Positions 1 through 7,688 of a stretch of DNA of 64,000 nt are shown one piece after another. This DNA is from Lachnospiraceae bacterium. GTDB lineage: Bacteria > Bacillota > Clostridia > Lachnospirales > Lachnospiraceae. Numbering within the stretch: position 1 is the first letter of the stretch; each line of letters starts with the position of its first letter. The DNA is taken from contig JAKSRW010000011.1 in the NCBI GenBank assembly GCA_024403355.1, positions 16,882 through 80,881 on the forward strand. The letters run 5' to 3'. Under the pieces are notes generated by a model. That model worked only from the letters and a program-made list of their open reading frames with translations. It did no database searches and was not told the origin of the DNA. The translations under genes were made by a program, and so were the position numbers.

Positions 1-2
1 TA

Positions 3-860
3 AAAAAGTTTAAGAATCTTTTGAATTTCCCGGGTATGAAGCAAAAGGAAATGGAGGTATACTGCGGTTATCACAGAGCTGATAAGCTGTCGGGTGCTGA
101 CCTTATAAATATTTATATTAATTATATTGCCGCCGTAAGAATCGAAAGAGCCAGACTAAAAAGCAGCATGTCAAAGGAAAATTCCGAGTATATCATTGCG
201 CCCTACCGCCCCATTCCGGGCTCGGGTCTGCCGCTCTTAGGCTCTGTAGACATAGAATCTGCCTACAATGCCATGCTCCTTCATAACCATGACGACCTTA
301 TCGGTATGCTTAAACTGAACCGGCTTCTGGAATTTGCAAACTTTTTACAAAGTCCCGATGATATTTCGGTTTCTACCGACGGACAAAGATATACCTTTAC
401 AATAGGATTCCCGGAAACTGTTATGGAATTTCTTGAGAAACGTAATATAATCGGTAAAATACGCTCCTCCCTGCCTGATAACGCAAGCTTTGACAATAAT
501 ACTCTTTCTATAAGCTTTTCCTCCTTTGAAGGCAGGCTGAAGCATTTTTACAGTAATTATAAGGATTATTACTATATTCCTTCGGAGGATATGGCTATAC
601 ATAAATCGGTGTCGGACTTTATCGACGGTTCACTTAAAAATAAAGCCACTCCCGATAACTGCTATATCCTGCACAACGGCAGCTTTATTATTTTTCCGCC
701 AATCGATATAGCTACTGCCGAAAAGCTTGGAATTATGATTTTTAAAGAGGAATATTCTGCAAGAAGAACCTTCCTCGAAACATCACAATTAAAAAACGAC
801 AACAGCCATTTACAGGCCATTGTCGCTGAATATTTAAAACTATTTTTTAAGGGCAGGTAA
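3..860 (+). CDS. Unrecognised protein, 5' end outside window
   Basis: I do not recognise this family. The frame is open from base 3 with no stop, so the real start is probably upstream of the window; the internal candidates (TTG at 21, ATG at 36) have no convincing Shine-Dalgarno. The visible part, about 285 residues, looks soluble: no signal peptide, no membrane segment, no obvious catalytic motif. A stretch near residue 70 (PYRPIPGSGLPLLG) is rich in Pro and Gly, and the C-terminus is a charged helix ending FFKGR. The gene converges on the CotH-type gene with only 6 bases between stops and ends in its own terminator. Coding is supported by the long open frame and by the terminator placed exactly at the stop. 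Confidence 0.7.
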   Translation, partial: KKFKNLLNFPGMKQKEMEVYCGYHRADKLSGADLINIYINYIAAVRIERARLKSSMSKENSEYIIAPYRPIPGSGLPLLGSVDIESAYNAMLLHNHDDLIGMLKLNRLLEFANFLQSPDDISVSTDGQRYTFTIGFPETVMEFLEKRNIIGKIRSSLPDNASFDNNTLSISFSSFEGRLKHFYSNYKDYYYIPSEDMAIHKSVSDFIDGSLKNKATPDNCYILHNGSFIIFPPIDIATAEKLGIMIFKEEYSARRTFLETSQLKNDNSHLQAIVAEYLKLFFKGR

Positions 861-880
861 CTGCTCTTATTTTTTATTTT
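849..880 (+). terminator. Rho-independent terminator overlapping a stop codon
   Basis: An 8-bp stem, AAGGGCAG with CTGCTCTT (one G-T pair) around loop GTAA, is followed by a T-rich tract. The TAA stop of the upstream gene starts in the loop. It serves the partial plus-strand gene and reaches into the 3' end of the convergent CotH gene. Confidence 0.75.
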
Positions 881-3107
881 GGGCTTTGCTTTCGCTTTTT
901 GTATCGGCAATTATATTTTTATAATTATTAATGCAATACTCCTGATACATCCAGTTTACACGCTTCTGAATATCCTTAATCTGGTTAAGGCCCGATTCAT
1001 AGTAGATATTAGGTGCTTTTCTGATATCCGCACTGTATTTTTTCAGCATTTTCTCTTCCTGCTTATAGATACCTTCAAAAACACCGTTATTTACCAGCTC
1101 TGAAAGTCTGTCTGAAACACGCTTTCTGAACCAGTCCTGAGTCATAAGAATGATAAACCAGGGATTATATCTGATTCCTGATACCTTGGTGATTCTTTCA
1201 TCCCAGATGGTGCCGGCAAAGCAGCCCACCTTCTCAGGATTTTCAAAGTATGCCCAGTTAAAATCCCAGGGAGATGTGAATCTTAGCTTCTTAATTGTGC
1301 TTTCTTCTGAGAAATCTACGCACATATAAAAGCTTCCTTCACCAACATCATAGCTGCGCACAATATCATGAATAATGTACATATCTACCGCCGCATCCAG
1401 ATCAAGAACCTTGTCCGTAACTGCCTCAGCCAGCGACACCTTATCCAGGTCATATTCCTTTGCCAGCTTGTCCGGATTAGCCTCTTTCAAATTGAAGTTT
1501 TTATTAAGAACATAGTATTCATCGTGATAATATGCTTTTACCATTACGCTGTAGACAGCCTTTATATATTTTTCAATATACTTTTTCTGTTCGGCAGAAT
1601 ATACATCACTTTTGATACTGTAGGCTGCCCGGTTGAATATTGTGCTTTTACCGCGAAGGTCTGTTACCTGTTCTTTATCGTAATCCATGATAAAATAAGG
1701 TGTTTCCCAGTAATTATCAAGTTCGACAAGGTATCCTATATCAGTCCCCATATAGTTTTCGGGACATTCGTATACATTAACACGATGAGAATTAACCTGA
1801 GTCTGTTCACAGAGACAGTAACAGCCCTTGCTGACTCCGTTTACAAATACCTGCACCAGACGTCCGTCCGATACATAATTATCATTTCTGAATATACTGC
1901 GACCGATTCTGAACGCAATCTCGTCACCTATTACGTTATAATCGCATTTAAGAAGAACCCAGTTTTTACATTTTGCTCCGTTATTAAGCCCCAGCATAGA
2001 CTGCTTTTTGTCAAATTTAATCCTGTAAGGGACCTGCTCGGTACGGGCTTTTTCTTCATCACCGTAATAATCAGTCGCATTGCCGCGCGTTCTGACCCTT
2101 CCGGATGCATTATAGAGCATCAATTCATCATCTACATTTCCCGTGAATACCTCACAGTTTATATACTGCGAACGAGAAACAATGTCCTGATTACCCTCTG
2201 TATAAATGTTGATTATAGGAAGAAGATAGCCTGTCTTCTGACTTTCAATCACCGAAAGATACTTATCATCACCTTCACCCTTAAATACATTTGCAGGCTT
2301 TTTACCCGGATTTTTAACGCTGTCAGTGTCCTTCTTTCCTGAATCTGCACCGGTATTTTTGTCTGTTTTAGAATCTGATATGGTATCTCCACCTGTTGAA
2401 GATCCGATGCCAGTTGCTATACTGGTGCCTGTTGCGGCTCCTGTGTCTGTTGCAGATTCTGAACCTTCACCTTCCACAGCATCGGGAACTTTATCATCAG
2501 CTGTTGCAGAATCTGCTCCTGTTGTTCCGGTGCCTGTTCCTATACCGGTGCCTGTTGCAGATTCTGAGCCAGCACCTTCCACAACATCGGGAACCTTATC
2601 ATCAGCTGTTGCAGAATCGGCTCCTGCTGTTCCGGTGCCTGTTCCTATACCGGTGCCTGTTGCAGATCCTGTGTCTGTTCCAACCGTATTATCGGTTAAA
2701 GTATCAGCACCAGTATCAGTATCTGTTACAGTTTCAGCATCTATAGCACCCTCATCTGTAGCTATAGCAGAATCTCCGGCGGCTATATTTTCTGTATCCG
2801 CTAAATTATCTCCGATTTCCTGATTCGTCGAATCATTTTCAGCTTCTGCGTTATTATCATTCTCTATTGAATTATTCCCTGATTCTGAAGCAGCATCCTT
2901 TTTTTCTGTATCCGAAGCAGTTCCTGCTTTATTAACCTCCGGATCAGAGCCTGAAGCATCAGAAATATTTAAAGCCGAATCTTTTCCGGCTGAATTTTCA
3001 ATTTTATCCGTATTATCAGCTGTTGAATTCTTACTGCAGGCAGAAAAAATGCAGCAAATCACAGTAACCATCCACAGCACTCTTATCAATTTATATTTCA
3101 TTTTCAT
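867..3107 (-). CDS. CotH kinase-family lipoprotein with Thr/Gly-rich repeat linker
   Basis: Predicted surface lipoprotein of the CotH family, atypical protein kinases first known from spore coats and also found in gut Firmicutes, sometimes with cellulosome-like or surface proteins. Residues 1-24 are a lipoprotein signal with lipobox FSAC (Cys24). Residues 25 to about 275 are an acidic, Ala/Ser/Thr/Gly/Asp-rich linker with a 35-residue tandem repeat. The CotH domain occupies about 285-735; it includes an RTRGN motif and the family-typical segment SPWDFNWAYF near residue 612, where the metal-binding Asp is expected. Length (746) fits CotH plus a long linker. The gene stands alone between a hairpin-rich element and the convergent gene. 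CotH assignment is firm; the substrate is unknown. Confidence 0.85.
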   Translation of the reverse strand: MKMKYKLIRVLWMVTVICCIFSACSKNSTADNTDKIENSAGKDSALNISDASGSDPEVNKAGTASDTEKKDAASESGNNSIENDNNAEAENDSTNQEIGDNLADTENIAAGDSAIATDEGAIDAETVTDTDTGADTLTDNTVGTDTGSATGTGIGTGTGTAGADSATADDKVPDVVEGAGSESATGTGIGTGTGTTGADSATADDKVPDAVEGEGSESATDTGAATGTSIATGIGSSTGGDTISDSKTDKNTGADSGKKDTDSVKNPGKKPANVFKGEGDDKYLSVIESQKTGYLLPIINIYTEGNQDIVSRSQYINCEVFTGNVDDELMLYNASGRVRTRGNATDYYGDEEKARTEQVPYRIKFDKKQSMLGLNNGAKCKNWVLLKCDYNVIGDEIAFRIGRSIFRNDNYVSDGRLVQVFVNGVSKGCYCLCEQTQVNSHRVNVYECPENYMGTDIGYLVELDNYWETPYFIMDYDKEQVTDLRGKSTIFNRAAYSIKSDVYSAEQKKYIEKYIKAVYSVMVKAYYHDEYYVLNKNFNLKEANPDKLAKEYDLDKVSLAEAVTDKVLDLDAAVDMYIIHDIVRSYDVGEGSFYMCVDFSEESTIKKLRFTSPWDFNWAYFENPEKVGCFAGTIWDERITKVSGIRYNPWFIILMTQDWFRKRVSDRLSELVNNGVFEGIYKQEEKMLKKYSADIRKAPNIYYESGLNQIKDIQKRVNWMYQEYCINNYKNIIADTKSESKAQNKK
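2451..2660. repeat. 105-bp in-frame tandem repeat (two units)
   Basis: Two consecutive 105-bp units (2451-2555 and 2556-2660) differ at only a few bases and encode 35-residue units of the type ATGTGIGTGTG then DSATADDKVPD. Degenerate partial units flank them. They lie in the linker of the CotH-type lipoprotein. Unit length is a multiple of three, so copy number could change without breaking the frame. Confidence 0.9.
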
Positions 3108-3147
3108 TTAACTTCTATTAATCACATCTGTTACAAATATCAATTAC

Positions 3148-3354
3148 ATGATACAAGGGTCAAAAGGTCAAAAATGCTCGTCAAGCTTGCTTGTAAGAGC
3201 ATTGAAGGCCTTTATGACACGCAAAAACATGAAAAAGTAGCCATTTTTCATTGAAAAATGAGCGGATTTTGAATGTTTTTAGCATTTCGGGAGCACAAAG
3301 TGCGAAGAAATGCGTGTATTAAGTCGGGGGCAATGCTTTTGACCCCGACATCAT
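3148..3354. repeat. 207-bp hairpin-rich intergenic element with imperfect terminal inverted repeats
   Basis: The element fills most of the 370-bp gap between the CotH gene and the oxidoreductase operon. Its ends form an imperfect inverted repeat: ATGATACAAGGGTCAAAA at the left, and ATGATGTCGGGGTCAAAA read on the minus strand at the right (14 of 18 match). Inside are four hairpins: ATGCTC/GAGCAT (3174-3202) with a nested CAAGC/GCTTG; CATTTTTCATTGAAAAATG (3242-3260); CATTTC/GAAATG (3283-3312) with nested GCAC/GTGC; and GTCGGGG/CCCCGAC (3323-3349). There is no open reading frame. It looks like a MITE or structured intergenic repeat. End-like sequences recur near 46530 and 55841. Confidence 0.7.
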
Positions 3355-3400
3355 TACATACATCGATTAGTAAATATCTGTCAGATTATCTAATATTTGC

Positions 3401-3436
3401 AAAAAACAGCCCGCACCCTCAAAAGGATGCAGGCTA
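3401..3436 (-). terminator. Terminator of the 2-oxoacid oxidoreductase operon
   Basis: On the minus strand a GC-rich stem (GCCTGCATCC with GGGTGCGGGC, loop TTTTGA) is followed by TGTTTTTT. It lies 43 bases past the gamma-subunit stop. Confidence 0.85.
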
Positions 3437-3478
3437 AATATTTAATCATAAACAGCAAATCAATAATATTTAAAAAAA

Positions 3479-4012
3479 TTAGTTTGCCATACCGATTTCT
3501 AATGCTTTTCTGTTAGTGTCAAGCATTGCAGCCTTCTTTGCAGGAATACACTTCTGAAGACCTGCATCAAGCATCTCTGCTGATACGAAGTTTGTCTCCT
3601 TGAAAAGCTTTCCTACAAGAATAATGTTTGCAAGGCCCTTGATACCGTTCTCATCAGCAAGCTTTGTTGCAGGTACATAGAATACCTTAACATCATCTCT
3701 CTCAACCTTTACATCAACTGTTGAGCTGTCAACAAGAATGATTCCGCCGGGAACTACCGCATTAACGAACTTGTCAAGTGAAGGTCTGTTCATTGCAACA
3801 AGTACATCGGGTGCTGTAACCTGGGGTGAGCCTATTGCCTTATCTGAAATAACGATTGAGCAGTTACATGTACCACCACGCATTTCAGGACCGTAAGAAG
3901 GAAGCCAGCTGAGCTCCTTGCCTTCCTTAAGTGCAGAGTAAGCCATAACCTTACCTGCGAAAAGGATACCCTGTCCGCCGAAGCCGGCTAATAATGTTCT
4001 CATTGTACTCAT
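3479..4012 (-). CDS. 2-oxoacid:ferredoxin oxidoreductase, gamma subunit
   Basis: Gamma subunit of a CoA-acylating 2-oxoacid:ferredoxin oxidoreductase (VOR/KOR type), which oxidatively decarboxylates branched-chain or other 2-oxoacids and reduces ferredoxin, or runs in reverse to make 2-oxoacids. The N-terminal GFGGQGILFAGK and the segment SYGPEMRGGTCNC are hallmarks of the family; 177 residues is the usual length. The ATG overlaps the beta-subunit stop (ATGA), so translation is coupled; the Shine-Dalgarno lies inside the end of the beta gene. Last gene of the operon, followed by a strong terminator. The four-subunit layout favours the branched-chain (Vor) or 2-oxoglutarate (Kor) type; the substrate cannot be decided from sequence. 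Confidence 0.93.
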   Translation of the reverse strand: MSTMRTLLAGFGGQGILFAGKVMAYSALKEGKELSWLPSYGPEMRGGTCNCSIVISDKAIGSPQVTAPDVLVAMNRPSLDKFVNAVVPGGIILVDSSTVDVKVERDDVKVFYVPATKLADENGIKGLANIILVGKLFKETNFVSAEMLDAGLQKCIPAKKAAMLDTNRKALEIGMAN

Positions 4013-4785
4013 GCCTCTGCACCTCCTTCTGCTGTAGGTGCGCAGCTCTTTGCTGTATCCTTATATACGCCGAGAGGATAATAAGGAAGCATATTATCCT
4101 GCATCCACTTAATAGCGTCAGCAGGTGAAAGACCCCAGTTTGTAGGACAGGTAGAAACAACCTCTACGATTGAATAGCCCTTACCGTCAAGCTGGTTCTG
4201 GAATGCCTTCTTAATAGCCTTCTTTGTCTCATTTACATGCTTAACATTGTCTACAGTACAACGTTGTGCAAGAGCTACACCGTCAAGTGTTGAAAGCATT
4301 TCGCACATTCTGATAGGATAACCTGCCTGAGCAACATCACGACCGTAAGGAGTTGTCTGTGTAATCTGTCCGGGAAGTGATGTAGGTGCCATCTGGCCGC
4401 CTGTCATACCGTAAATTGCATTATTGATGAAAATAACTGTAATGTTCTCACCACGGGTAGCTGCATGAACAGTCTCACATGTACCGATAGCTGCAAGATC
4501 GCCATCGCCCTGGTATGTAAATACTACATCCTGAGGCTTAGCACGCTTGATACCGGTAGCAACTGCCTGAGCACGTCCGTGAGGTGCCTGAACCATATCA
4601 CAATTGAAATAATTATAACTGAAAACTGAACAACCAACAGAAGCAACACCTACTGCATTGCCCTCTACACCAAGCTCGTCAAGTACCTCGGCAACGAGAC
4701 GATGAACGATACCATGTGTACAACCGGGACAGTAATGGAAAGGTGCATCTGTTAATGCATGAGGTTTTTCAAATACTACTGCCAT
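4009..4785 (-). CDS. 2-oxoacid:ferredoxin oxidoreductase, beta (TPP-binding) subunit
   Basis: Catalytic thiamine-diphosphate subunit. It shows CPGCTHG near residue 19, the TPP-binding motif GDGDLAAIGTCE near residue 95, and the metal/TPP-binding NNAIYGMTGGQ near residue 127. Length 258 is normal for the short beta subunit of four-subunit VOR/KOR enzymes, as opposed to single-chain pyruvate:ferredoxin oxidoreductase. It follows the alpha gene by 4 bases: the TAA stop of alpha lies just behind the Shine-Dalgarno AAGGAGG. Works in the cytoplasm with the alpha, gamma and ferredoxin-like subunits encoded next to it. Confidence 0.94.
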   Translation of the reverse strand: MAVVFEKPHALTDAPFHYCPGCTHGIVHRLVAEVLDELGVEGNAVGVASVGCSVFSYNYFNCDMVQAPHGRAQAVATGIKRAKPQDVVFTYQGDGDLAAIGTCETVHAATRGENITVIFINNAIYGMTGGQMAPTSLPGQITQTTPYGRDVAQAGYPIRMCEMLSTLDGVALAQRCTVDNVKHVNETKKAIKKAFQNQLDGKGYSIVEVVSTCPTNWGLSPADAIKWMQDNMLPYYPLGVYKDTAKSCAPTAEGGAEA

Positions 4786-4789
4786 TATA

Positions 4790-5854
4790 TTACGCCTCCT
4801 TACCTGCTAACTTTTTAATCTGCTCGAGAACCTCTTCGGGTGTGGGGATGATACCACCTGTACGTCCGTAGAAGGATACGGGCTTACGTCTGCCTATTAC
4901 AAGCTGGACATCCTCAACCATCTGACCCATACTCATCTCAACAACAAGATACTGCTTAGCAGTAGCAACTGTTGCCTCTAATGCATTTACGGGGAAAGGC
5001 CAGAGTGTGATGGGACGAACAAGACCTGCCTTAATACCCATCTCTCTTGCGGCATCAACTGCTGAACGAGCAACACGTGATGATGCGCCGTAAGCAACGA
5101 GTACAATATCAGCATCCTCTGTGAGGTAGCTCTCTGCACGCTGCTCATTAGCCTTGATTGTCTCATAACGCTTATAACGCTCAACAACAATCTTCTCAAG
5201 CTCTTGAGCCTCGATGAAAAGTGAGTTTACAATATTGTGAGGTCTCTTGTTCTCATGACCACATGCAGCCCAAGGCTTTTCAACCATTTTAACTTCTGCA
5301 TTATCAGGGAAACAAACAGGCTCCATCATCTGACCCATCATACCGTCTGAAAGGATCATTGCGGGTACTCTGTACTTTTCAGCTGTATCGAATGCGATAG
5401 AAACATAATCAGCCATTTCCTGTACTGTTGAAGGAGCAAATACAAGAAGCTGGAAATCACCGTGACCTGTAGCCTTTGTAGCCTGCCAGTAATCTGCCTG
5501 TGAAGGCTGAATTGAACCAAGACCGGGGCCGCCACGCTGAACATTGATGATTACACAGGGAACATCAGAACCTGCAAGGTAGCTGATACCCTCTGACTTA
5601 AGTGAAATTCCGGGTGAACTTGATGAGGTCATTGCACGAACGCCTGTAGCGCCTGCACCAAGTACCATGTTAATAGCTGCAACCTCTGACTCAGCCTGTA
5701 AGAATGTTCCGCCAACCTTGGGCATATTCTTTGACAGGTATGCTGAAAGCTCGGTCTGAGGTGTAATAGGATAACCGAAGAAATGACGGCAGCCTGCTCT
5801 TAAAGCTGCTTCGCCTAATGCTTCATTTCCTTTCATTAATACTTTCTCTGCCAT
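4790..5854 (-). CDS. vorB: 2-oxoacid:ferredoxin oxidoreductase, alpha subunit (VorB-like)
   Basis: Alpha subunit carrying the pyrimidine-binding and transketolase C-terminal-like domains of the 2-oxoacid oxidoreductase. Typical segments are GCRHFFGYPITPQTEL near residue 21, TSSSSPGISLKSEG near 78 and QRGGPGLGS near 107. At 354 residues it matches proteins commonly annotated as 3-methyl-2-oxobutanoate dehydrogenase subunit VorB; that name reflects family resemblance, not proven specificity. Start ATG has AAGGAG at good spacing. The gene lies directly downstream of the ferredoxin-like subunit gene and upstream of beta and gamma, in one operon. Confidence 0.92.
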   Translation of the reverse strand: MAEKVLMKGNEALGEAALRAGCRHFFGYPITPQTELSAYLSKNMPKVGGTFLQAESEVAAINMVLGAGATGVRAMTSSSSPGISLKSEGISYLAGSDVPCVIINVQRGGPGLGSIQPSQADYWQATKATGHGDFQLLVFAPSTVQEMADYVSIAFDTAEKYRVPAMILSDGMMGQMMEPVCFPDNAEVKMVEKPWAACGHENKRPHNIVNSLFIEAQELEKIVVERYKRYETIKANEQRAESYLTEDADIVLVAYGASSRVARSAVDAAREMGIKAGLVRPITLWPFPVNALEATVATAKQYLVVEMSMGQMVEDVQLVIGRRKPVSFYGRTGGIIPTPEEVLEQIKKLAGKEA

Positions 5855-5894
5855 TTGGTTTATCTCCTTAAAAAATATAAACTATGTTGAACAA

Positions 5895-6101
5895 TTAGCG
5901 TTCTACTGTAATGCATACATCAGGGCACATTGTTGCACATGATTTACAGCCTGTACATTTAGACATATCAGTCATTGCTGCGGGATGATAGCCCTTAGCA
6001 TTAATTCTTGTCTTGTCAAGCTCAAGCAAATGCAGCGGACAGTTATTTACACACATTTCACAGCCCTTGCACAGATTCTCGTTTACAGTAATCTTTGCCA
6101 T
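5895..6101 (-). CDS. 4Fe-4S dicluster ferredoxin-like delta subunit
   Basis: Small (68 residues) two-cluster ferredoxin subunit of the 2-oxoacid oxidoreductase. Two CxxCxxCxxxC-type motifs are visible: CKGCEMCVNNCP and CTGCKSCATMCP. It passes electrons from the TPP site towards free ferredoxin. I chose ATG at 6101 because AAGGAGG lies 7 bases upstream; an in-frame start at 6149 would put that Shine-Dalgarno inside the gene and add 16 unlikely residues. It sits between the ATPase gene and the alpha subunit in the same operon. Confidence 0.93.
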   Translation of the reverse strand: MAKITVNENLCKGCEMCVNNCPLHLLELDKTRINAKGYHPAAMTDMSKCTGCKSCATMCPDVCITVER

Positions 6102-6208
6102 TTTATATTCCTCCTTGTAAAGTCGTTTAAGTGTATTAGAATTGTCCATACCTTGCGTACCTGATCAGAGTACAATACGGATAATTACATACAAAAATTG
6201 ATTAACAG

Positions 6209-6880
6209 TTACCACTGAGGCTTAACGTAAATATCTACCGGATATACGGGCTTGAGCGTATCTGCTATAGTGCCCTTATCAAGCAGCTCTCTTTTCACGG
6301 TATTGCAGAAAACCTCGATGCCGAGAATTCCCGCCACCTTTTGTGCATATGCCTTTCCGCTCAAAAGTACCTCTTCGTCCGTGTCATACATCAGGTGAGA
6401 ATTATTTACAATCTTATTGGCCTTAAGCCCGCTTACAGCTTCTATTTCACGCAAAATCTGTACAGCCTCCTCAGGCTCAGAGGTCATATTTCTGAAATGA
6501 TTTACCAGATAGAGCATATCATATTCAAAATTTGCGAACTGCGGCCTGAAACGTCCAAGCACTGTCGCACCAACATCATCTCCGCCAACGTCACATATTA
6601 CCAGGTCCTTGCTGTCAAAAATGGAATACATGGCAGCAGGCAATGAAGGAAGATCAAGATTTGTATGACCGAAAACCGGTGCAATAACCTCAATTCCTTT
6701 GCTTTCAAGAAGCTCACGATAATCTGAAGTTCTGAAATAAGGGTTCACCAAATCCATATCAACCATTGTTACTTTTCTTCCCTTTTTCAGAAAATCCATT
6801 GCTAAATTTATCGAAAAATTTGTTTTTCCACAGCCGTAATGGCCGGTTACAAGTATAAAATTCTTTAACGAATCCGTCAT
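6209..6880 (-). CDS. ParA/MinD-like P-loop ATPase linked to oxidoreductase operon
   Basis: Nucleotide-binding protein of the CobQ/CobB/MinD/ParA class (223 residues). The Walker A is GHYGCGKTNFS at about residue 13; DMDLVNPYF (near 43) and CDVGGDDVG (near 94) correspond to switch/Walker-B-like regions. It is not a partition ParA: there is no ParB partner and no HTH. As first gene of the 2-oxoacid oxidoreductase operon it may help assemble or mature the iron-sulfur enzyme, as Mrp/NBP35-type P-loop ATPases do. That role is inferred from context, and the CxxC expected of Mrp is absent. Shine-Dalgarno GAGGTGA precedes the ATG. Confidence 0.82.
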   Translation of the reverse strand: MTDSLKNFILVTGHYGCGKTNFSINLAMDFLKKGRKVTMVDMDLVNPYFRTSDYRELLESKGIEVIAPVFGHTNLDLPSLPAAMYSIFDSKDLVICDVGGDDVGATVLGRFRPQFANFEYDMLYLVNHFRNMTSEPEEAVQILREIEAVSGLKANKIVNNSHLMYDTDEEVLLSGKAYAQKVAGILGIEVFCNTVKRELLDKGTIADTLKPVYPVDIYVKPQW

Positions 6881-6948
6881 TTGTCACCTCAAATCACAAA
6901 TGATTTTGAATTTTCAGGCATTTTTCGGCCAAATTCACAGTATCTTTT

Positions 6949-6977
6949 ATTATAACATCTATACTCCTGTTACGCAA
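6949..6977 (-). promoter_or_regulatory. Sigma-A-type promoter of the oxidoreductase operon
   Basis: Minus strand: -35 TTGCGT, 17-base spacer, -10 TATAAT, about 70 bases before the ATPase start codon. Confidence 0.75.
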
Positions 6978-7002
6978 GAATAAATTATGATTAAATAGGC
7001 AT

Positions 7003-7623
7003 TTAATTATAACTATCGTCATTATATGCGAAATCCTCTATTCTTTTACACAGAAAAACAGCAAGTACAGTACCTATTATTGCTCCGCCAAGGTGGCCCT
7101 GAATGCTGACATTTGAATCGGTAAAGCTGTAGGACAAATTAATAAGTACACATAAGAATGCACCCTTAATATTCTCTCTGTAACGGATATTATAAACAAC
7201 GGCGGCAAACATCAATGCCCAGATAGCTCCGCTTGCCCCGGCATGAAAACCGTATCCGCCCCAGAAATTAATCGCAACGGCCGCTCCCGCGATACCACCG
7301 GCATATATAAGCAGGAATCTCCACCAGCCGATATTACGCTCCAGCATATATCCGAATCCGACCAGACAGAACATATTCGCACTGAAATGAGCCCAGTTCA
7401 TGTGAATAAATGCATAAAAAACGGCACGTAACCATTCGCCCTTTCCGAAAGCGCCCTCATACATTCCGCCGTAACGGTAAAGCATGTCATCAAGACCCTT
7501 GCTGAGGGTAATTATTCCGACAACAATATTTAATAATAAAATAATAATTGTAACTAATGGAAATTTTTTTACCTTTTCCCTTACTATACTCCAATTCATA
7601 AAAATAACCGTGCACCCTTTCAT
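7003..7623 (-). CDS. Rhomboid-family intramembrane serine protease
   Basis: Membrane protease of the rhomboid family. Six or so hydrophobic segments span the protein. The catalytic Ser lies in GASGAIW (about residue 130), the catalytic His in QGHLGGAIIG (about residue 176), and the HxxxN-like segment HMNWAHFSANMF is at the expected place in TM2. Total length about 206. The start is uncertain: ATG at 7623 and ATG at 7599 (MNWSIV) are both possible; neither has an ideal Shine-Dalgarno, though GGGTG lies upstream of the second. The gene follows the HAD-BirA fusion gene in the same direction (66-base gap). Substrate unknown. Confidence 0.88.
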   Translation of the reverse strand: MKGCTVIFMNWSIVREKVKKFPLVTIIILLLNIVVGIITLSKGLDDMLYRYGGMYEGAFGKGEWLRAVFYAFIHMNWAHFSANMFCLVGFGYMLERNIGWWRFLLIYAGGIAGAAVAINFWGGYGFHAGASGAIWALMFAAVVYNIRYRENIKGAFLCVLINLSYSFTDSNVSIQGHLGGAIIGTVLAVFLCKRIEDFAYNDDSYN

Positions 7624-7688
7624 AAAATACAGAGTTTTATCCTTTTTGCAGGAACATGGCTTTTAATATGCCAGTTTGGCAAAAAGAC

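Noticed and set aside
1368..2342. 324-codon plus-strand frame
   Set aside because: Antisense to the CotH domain, whose protein pattern is clear. Mostly Ile/Phe/Tyr without motif or ribosome site.
2326..2823. 165-codon plus-strand frame rich in Pro/Val/Ala
   Set aside because: It is the antisense of the repeat linker of the CotH-type gene. Its composition simply mirrors the Thr/Gly/Ala codons, and there is no ribosome site.
6209..6880. Plasmid or chromosome partition ParA
   Set aside because: No ParB gene or parS-like repeats near; operon context is metabolic.
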